NCBI GenBank assembly: GCA_017431395.1
Contig: JAFRLD010000096.1
Span: 1 to 10,451 of the forward strand
DNA from: Bacillota bacterium
GTDB lineage: Bacteria; Bacillota; Clostridia; Peptostreptococcales; Anaerovoracaceae
DNA length: 10,451 nt
Direction: 5' to 3'
This document shows positions 6,157 through 10,451 of the stretch, in pieces. The notes beneath the pieces were generated by a model that saw only the letters and a program-made list of their open reading frames with translations, had not been told where the DNA came from and ran no database searches. The position numbers and the translations under genes were made by a program. Every line of letters begins with the position of its first letter. Positions within the stretch are counted from its first letter, which is position 1.

Positions 6157-7284
6157 CTACAGCGGTGTGACCTTCTTCAGGATCCCTTCTATATCTTCCG
6201 CAGTAACCTTTCTCGGGTTGGTCTTCGTGCAGGCATCCGCGAGTGCTGCTTCGATGATCGAATCTTTTTGCTTCATGACCTCCTGAGGATCGATGCCCAG
6301 TCCCTTAAGGTTCATCGGGATCCCGAAGCTGCGCTTCATCCCCTCGATCCTGCGGGAAAGTCCGGTCACGGCTACCGTCACATCGGTATAAGGAAGCCCG
6401 ATGAGCTTCGCCATCCGCTGAAGCTTCCTGGCGCAGATCGTCTTCTCACTGTTGGTGAGGTCTGCGTTAAAAAGGATCACCTCCGGCAGAAGCATCGCAT
6501 TGCTTCTCCCGTGGGAAATATGGAATTTCGCCCCGATCGCATGGGCAATGCTGTGGCAGAGTCCGATCCCGGCGGTATTAAAGGCCATCCCTGCGAGGCA
6601 CGCCGCGTTATGGACTTTTTCTCTGGCCAGCAGGTCCTCTCCATTCTGATAGGCCATCGGGAGGAACTTCATCAATAATGTGACCGCCTTCTCCGAAAGC
6701 GCGTCCGTGAAGTCCGTTGCCTCGATCGACACATATGCCTCGAGCGCATGCGTCAGAGCATCCAGCCCTGTGTCGGCTGTGATCGACGGGGGCATCGTCT
6801 TGACCAGGTCCGGATCCAGGATCGCTACCATCGGCTGCAGTTCCTGATCGATCAGCGGGTATTTGACGCCTTCCCTCTTATTGGTGATCACGGAGAATTT
6901 CGTGACTTCAGAGCCTGTGCCGCTGGTCGTCGGGATGGCGAAGCACTCCTCGATATTGGTCAGTCCGAGCCGGTGTCCGATCACGCGGATCGCTTTCGCC
7001 GCATCTATGGCAGAACCACCGCCCACAGCGATCATCACCTCGGCCTGCACCTCATTCAGGCACTGGATCCCCTCTGAAACGACTTCGATCGGCGGATCCG
7101 GCACCGTCTTGCTGAACACGCTGATCTGACAGCCGTTCAGATGGGCCTTGATCTTGTCGACCACACCGGACTTCACCATGAATTCATCGCATATGATTAT
7201 GACACGCTTGCCCTGCACCTGATCCAGGCGGTCAAGACAGTTCTCTCCGAAAAAAACATTCGTGCTGATATTGAATTCTTTCAT
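6157..7284 (-). CDS. Iron-containing alcohol dehydrogenase (group III, PduQ/EutG-like)
   Basis: A 375-residue cytoplasmic NAD(P)-dependent oxidoreductase that interconverts an aldehyde and a primary alcohol. Family hallmarks: coenzyme-binding VGGGSAIDAAKAI (87-99), PTTSGTGSEVT (118-128), and the metal ligands Asp175 and His179 in GLDALTHALEAY, His244 in GLCHSIAHAIG (His248 is the usual second histidine near the catalytic site), and His258 in HISHGRSNAMLLP. Length and the N-terminal FGENCLDRL resemble the 1-propanol/butanol dehydrogenase branch. All ligands are present, so it should be active; the coenzyme and chain-length preference are not readable. It follows the acyl ligase gene by 61 nt and has its own candidate promoter, and is followed by a small membrane protein gene. 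In context it may reduce the aldehyde produced by the LuxC-like reductase, or serve general fermentation. ATG at 7284 with GGGGAGG upstream. Confidence 0.92.
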   Translation of the reverse strand: MKEFNISTNVFFGENCLDRLDQVQGKRVIIICDEFMVKSGVVDKIKAHLNGCQISVFSKTVPDPPIEVVSEGIQCLNEVQAEVMIAVGGGSAIDAAKAIRVIGHRLGLTNIEECFAIPTTSGTGSEVTKFSVITNKREGVKYPLIDQELQPMVAILDPDLVKTMPPSITADTGLDALTHALEAYVSIEATDFTDALSEKAVTLLMKFLPMAYQNGEDLLAREKVHNAACLAGMAFNTAGIGLCHSIAHAIGAKFHISHGRSNAMLLPEVILFNADLTNSEKTICARKLQRMAKLIGLPYTDVTVAVTGLSRRIEGMKRSFGIPMNLKGLGIDPQEVMKQKDSIIEAALADACTKTNPRKVTAEDIEGILKKVTPL

Positions 7285-7328
7285 GTTCGCCTCCCCGTAT
7301 CTCTCAGGAACGATTCAGTCTCATGGAT

Positions 7329-7337
7329 AGTATACCA
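7329..7337 (-). promoter_or_regulatory. Extended -10 promoter for the alcohol dehydrogenase gene
   Basis: The minus strand reads TGGTATACT: -10 hexamer TATACT (7334-7329) with an upstream TG. It predicts a leader of about 37 nt before the ATG at 7284. A TTGACC sits only 9 nt upstream, too close to be its -35. Any upstream contacts would fall in the last codons of the acyl ligase gene, whose stop is at 7346. The 10-nt core GTGGTATACT is identical to the promoter at 5927-5935. Confidence 0.62.
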
Positions 7338-7345
7338 CAGATCGG

Positions 7346-8716
7346 TCAATCCTGCAGTTTCAAATCTGTATAGATCGTTTTGCCGGAAGTATTCCTCGGG
7401 ATCTCCTCGATCTCATGGACCGTGACCATATTCTCCCGGATCCCCCAGCGGTCCCAGAAGGTCTGCAGAAGTGTATCTTCATCCACAGAAGATGCTTTCG
7501 GGCTCTTCCACACCTGGACCCCATGGTCATCATCCCCGGTACAGACGATGTCCGGCGTATCGAAGGCTTCCTGCAGATCATCCTGGAGCTGGTCCAGACT
7601 GATCCGCTTCCCATAGAGCTTGATGAAACGCTTCTTTCGTCCGGAAATATAGAGGTATCCTTCCTCATCGCGATAAGCGATATCCCCCGTCTCGAGGCGG
7701 CCTCCGTTCTCATCTTCTTTGGCGAGATCCTCCCGGCAGACGGCATACCCCATCGATACATTGTCGCCGTAATAGATCAGTTCCCCGCTGATCCCCGGAT
7801 CTTCGATCACATCCCCGGATACATCCAGCAGTTCGATCCTGCCGCCCGGTATGGGGATCCCGATGCTCCCGATCTTCTCAAGACATCTCTCCGGCGGGAT
7901 ATAGCTCATACGGGCGGTGGCTTCCGTCTGCCCGTACATGACGAAGAACCTGCGGCCGGTCTCCTCCGCCCACCTGCCCATCTGCTCCTGCAGGTCTGCC
8001 TTGAGGTGCCCTCCGGCCTGGGTCAGGGTCTTCAGGGAAGGAAGGTCCATCCGCTCAATGCGGAGTCTTCGGAGCATCTCATAGGAATAAGGCACGCCCG
8101 CCAGGGATGTGGCACGGTGCTCCGTGACCAGTTCCCAGAACTTCGGATCGAAGAAGGTACGGTCCGTCAGGATGATCGATGCGCCTACGGCTGCATGACT
8201 GTGGATCACAGAGAGTCCGTAGGTATATTCCATCGGCAGCGTCGTGACCGGCCGTTCCTCCGCATCCAGCGAAAGGTATTCCACGATGGATGCGCAGTTG
8301 GCCTGCAGATTCTCATAGCTCAGGCGGACCAGCTTTTGGGCCCCCGTGCTCCCGGAGGTGGACAGAAGAAGACCCAGATCCGGGTGGACTTTGACCGGCT
8401 CCTCCGAAAATGGTTTCGCCCCGTTTTCATCGATCACGAAGGCGGGCCGGTAAGTCTCTTTCATCCGCTCGATCAGCTCCGGCTCCGTCGTCCGCCCCAT
8501 CAGGATCACGGGGCAGCGTTTCCGGAGCAGGGCCAGATAGCTTCCCACACTCGCCACATCGTTTCCCGCAAGCAGCAGACAGAGCGAGCGGCGCGGGATC
8601 TTCGCCAGGGCCGTGTCCCCGATCTCCCAGACCTGTCCATAGGTATAGGTCCTGCCGTTTTCATCTATGCAGAAAATATGATTTTTGTACGATTCGTTCT
8701 TCTCAAAAAAATACAT
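7346..8716 (-). CDS. AMP-forming acyl ligase (short ANL-family adenylating enzyme)
   Basis: A 456-residue enzyme of the acyl-CoA synthetase/adenylation-domain superfamily, which activates a carboxylic acid with ATP as acyl-AMP and transfers it to a thiol (CoA or a carrier protein). Motifs in order: P-loop LLSTSGSTGAQKLV (117-130), YGQTEATARM (261-270), GDIAYRDEEGYLYISGR (344-360), the hinge/late motif KLYGKRIS (366-373), and PRNTSGKTIYTDL (440-452) with the likely catalytic Lys446. It is shorter than typical fatty acyl-CoA ligases (about 500-560). The frame is open further upstream to 8770, but that start would lie inside the previous gene and lacks support; ATG 8716 has CGGAG about 9 nt upstream and lies 4 nt after the LuxE-LuxC stop, implying translational coupling. 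Partner genes suggest it supplies activated acyl groups to the reductase, or loads a carrier protein. Substrate unknown. Confidence 0.85.
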   Translation of the reverse strand: MYFFEKNESYKNHIFCIDENGRTYTYGQVWEIGDTALAKIPRRSLCLLLAGNDVASVGSYLALLRKRCPVILMGRTTEPELIERMKETYRPAFVIDENGAKPFSEEPVKVHPDLGLLLSTSGSTGAQKLVRLSYENLQANCASIVEYLSLDAEERPVTTLPMEYTYGLSVIHSHAAVGASIILTDRTFFDPKFWELVTEHRATSLAGVPYSYEMLRRLRIERMDLPSLKTLTQAGGHLKADLQEQMGRWAEETGRRFFVMYGQTEATARMSYIPPERCLEKIGSIGIPIPGGRIELLDVSGDVIEDPGISGELIYYGDNVSMGYAVCREDLAKEDENGGRLETGDIAYRDEEGYLYISGRKKRFIKLYGKRISLDQLQDDLQEAFDTPDIVCTGDDDHGVQVWKSPKASSVDEDTLLQTFWDRWGIRENMVTVHEIEEIPRNTSGKTIYTDLKLQD

Positions 8717-8720
8717 AGCA

Positions 8721-10451
8721 TTACTCCGATAGCTCAGCAATAAGGTCTTTGCGGTCCCAGACCGTATCAAACTCCAGCGCCTCTCCCGGGTAGACCGCCC
8801 GGTCGAGTCCCGGCCGTCCGGACTCCCTGGCCATTTGCAGGAGCTCCGCGGGATCAGATCCGACGCAGACCGCGGTCTGGATCTTTTGGCCCAGAAGCGG
8901 CATCAGCTGTTCCATCCGCTCGAGGTCAAACTCATAGAAGATTCCGAGCTTCGCTTCCGGCAGCGACCGGTCTTCCCAGTCTCCCGCCTTCCCGCAGGGC
9001 ACGACATAAAGCCGGTTCGTCCAGGTCTTCACCGGCTGCAGTCCGCTCACCTCCGCATAAGCCCGGCAGAGGATACGGTATTTCTCGGTGGCCATCCAGG
9101 GCTGCAGCTCATATCTTCCCGCTTCTTCTGCGACAGCGCCCCACCAGCGTTCCTTCACCTCTTCCGATGGTTCCAGCCAGAAGACGCTCCTCGGGCTGGA
9201 GCATGCATTCTGATCGGCTCCGTAAGTATCCCTGCAGAACCGGTCCGCCTGCAGATGCAGTTCGTCCTCTGACAGCTGACGGATGGCCTTGGCATCGAGG
9301 ACCGCTATGGAGTACTTGTCCGGGAACGGGATATCCACGGTCTTCTCTCCCGCAGGTACGCTGCAGATCCGCTCCACGGTGGCATCCCCGCCCCAGATCA
9401 TCCGTGCCGCTGCTCTCCCGGAGACCTCCTCAAGGGCTTCGTGGTCACGCGGGAAGCGCACGAATGCGTTCCGCCTGTGAAGGGGCTCGTATTCTTCCCG
9501 GGCCAGAAGGGCAGCGATCCCTTGCAGGATGTTATCGCTGATCACTGACTCCTTTCCCGAAAGCCGCACGACGCCGCCGTTTCCGGCCAGCAGGCCGGTG
9601 ATCCAGGAGTAAGCGAACATCGTTGGCATATTGGACGGGGCTATATGCAGGACGAGCCCGCGGCCATGGCGGTCCTCCTTCCCGGCGCCCCAGGCCTCCT
9701 GCTGCCGGCGGCAGATCTGTTCCAGATGCGCGCGCCTGCACCAGAACCCGAGGGCATAGATGTCGGGATACTGCCGGTAGGCAGGATCTTTCATAAAGAG
9801 CTGGGACAGGTCCTCCAGAAATGACATCACCAGAGGATCAAAGCATTTCACCGGCTCCTCCTCCGGAGGCCAGGTCCCGGCGAGGACCTGCAGACCTTCC
9901 CCGGCAGCAGAAGGCGCCGCGTTCTCCGCGAAGGTGTCGCTGCAGCCGCGGATCTCCGCCTTGCGGATCCGTCCCTCGACCTTAAAAACCTTCCCCTTTC
10001 TGCCGCAGGGGCAGTTATCCGTTCCGAGGATCCTGCCGCTGTCTTCGGTCAGAAGCAGGTGTCCGGGATAGGATCCGGGCAGCCAGCTTCGAAGCGCGAT
10101 GAGACCCAGCTCACCTTCTTTGCAGGGGGTGAAGTCCAGTGGATCCAGCACTTCGATGTCCGAATAGATGCTCGCATGCAGATGTCCCTCGGGGCACTGC
10201 ATGAAGATGCTCCCGGTCTGCTCCGCCATTCCGTAGTAATCACTGACCTGCTCGATCCCGCAGACCTGGCGCAGCGTCTCCCGAAAGACTTCATCGGACA
10301 CCTTCTGGTTCTGCAGCTTCTTCCAGCCTCCGCCATGGATCAGATAGCAGTCCTTCAGATCAAGGCACTTCCCCTCGCGCTGCAGAGCCTGCACGAGATA
10401 CGCCCAGATCATGAACGTGAAACCGAAGGCGAAGGACGGTCCAGCTTTTGC
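8721..10451 (-). CDS. LuxE-LuxC fusion: acyl-protein synthetase and acyl-CoA reductase, 5' end missing
   Basis: The open frame runs to the right edge, leaving 576 visible residues. Visible residues 1 to about 165 match the C-terminal part of LuxE acyl-protein synthetases: GPSFAFGFTF (5-14), HGGGWKK (39-45), YYGMAEQTG (72-80), a CPCGRKG segment and KAEIRGCSD. The rest (about 200-570) matches LuxC acyl-CoA/fatty acid reductases: HIAPSNMP (268-275), IWGGDATVERI (352-362) and DQNACSSPR (413-421), with Cys417 the likely acyl-thioester nucleophile. In luminous bacteria LuxE and LuxC are separate subunits (with the thioesterase LuxD) of the complex that makes long-chain aldehyde for luciferase. Here they are one polypeptide and no luxA, luxB or luxD is seen. 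The missing 5' part should hold the rest of the LuxE domain; an internal ATG at 10412 is not the true start. The ligase gene follows 4 nt later. Confidence 0.85.
   Translation of the reverse strand, partial: AKAGPSFAFGFTFMIWAYLVQALQREGKCLDLKDCYLIHGGGWKKLQNQKVSDEVFRETLRQVCGIEQVSDYYGMAEQTGSIFMQCPEGHLHASIYSDIEVLDPLDFTPCKEGELGLIALRSWLPGSYPGHLLLTEDSGRILGTDNCPCGRKGKVFKVEGRIRKAEIRGCSDTFAENAAPSAAGEGLQVLAGTWPPEEEPVKCFDPLVMSFLEDLSQLFMKDPAYRQYPDIYALGFWCRRAHLEQICRRQQEAWGAGKEDRHGRGLVLHIAPSNMPTMFAYSWITGLLAGNGGVVRLSGKESVISDNILQGIAALLAREEYEPLHRRNAFVRFPRDHEALEEVSGRAAARMIWGGDATVERICSVPAGEKTVDIPFPDKYSIAVLDAKAIRQLSEDELHLQADRFCRDTYGADQNACSSPRSVFWLEPSEEVKERWWGAVAEEAGRYELQPWMATEKYRILCRAYAEVSGLQPVKTWTNRLYVVPCGKAGDWEDRSLPEAKLGIFYEFDLERMEQLMPLLGQKIQTAVCVGSDPAELLQMARESGRPGLDRAVYPGEALEFDTVWDRKDLIAELSE

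Noticed and set aside
7415..8743. A plus-strand open frame of 442 codons
   Set aside because: Antisense to the acyl ligase gene, which has complete adenylation-enzyme motifs. GC-rich third positions commonly open the opposite strand.
8717..8770. Upstream start at 8770 for the acyl ligase
   Set aside because: It would overlap the last 50 nt of the LuxE-LuxC gene, adds 18 residues not resembling the family start, and the ATG at 8716 has a suitable ribosome site and 4-nt spacing.
8721..10451. A bioluminescence (lux) operon
   Set aside because: LuxE- and LuxC-like domains are present, but no luciferase (luxA, luxB) or luxD is in view, and neighbouring genes are a ligase and an alcohol dehydrogenase.

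Overview
This window is a compact stretch of an anaerobic-type Bacillota genome, probably class Clostridia. That placement is an inference from gene content and style: strong AGGAGG-like ribosome sites, ATG starts, moderately GC-rich coding sequence with AT-rich gaps, a LarA-type nickel enzyme, two CobW-type GTPases, a short malic enzyme and an iron-dependent alcohol dehydrogenase. No species can be named. Every supported gene lies on the minus strand, so transcription runs from high to low coordinates. No RNA genes, insertion sequences, CRISPR arrays or prophage genes were seen, and no stretch over 300 bases lacks a gene.

Region A (10451 to about 5943): an acyl-activation and reduction cluster. 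A LuxE-LuxC fusion (acyl-protein synthetase plus acyl-CoA/acyl-ester reductase, its 5' end beyond the window) is followed 4 nt later by a short AMP-forming acyl ligase. An iron-containing alcohol dehydrogenase comes next with its own candidate promoter, then an unlisted 37-residue single-span membrane protein. A clear intrinsic terminator closes the unit. Read together, the genes suggest activation of a carboxylic acid, reduction to an aldehyde and then to an alcohol, with no luciferase genes in view.

Region B (5932 to 1406): a tight four-gene operon behind an extended -10 promoter. It encodes a CobW-family GTPase with a very histidine-rich loop, a second divergent CobW-like GTPase fused to a YcgQ/DUF1980-like C-terminal domain, a LarA-family nickel-pincer 2-hydroxyacid racemase with all metal and cofactor ligands, and a malic enzyme. 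The attractive reading is that the GTPases handle the metal needed by the racemase, and that the racemase (possibly a malate racemase) feeds L-malate to the malic enzyme.

Region C (1405 to 1): a 112-nt spacer with a perfect 21-bp AT-rich palindrome, a branched-chain aminotransferase (ilvE), a strong intrinsic terminator, and 20 nt later the start of a cyclase/kynurenine-formamidase-like gene that runs off the left edge.
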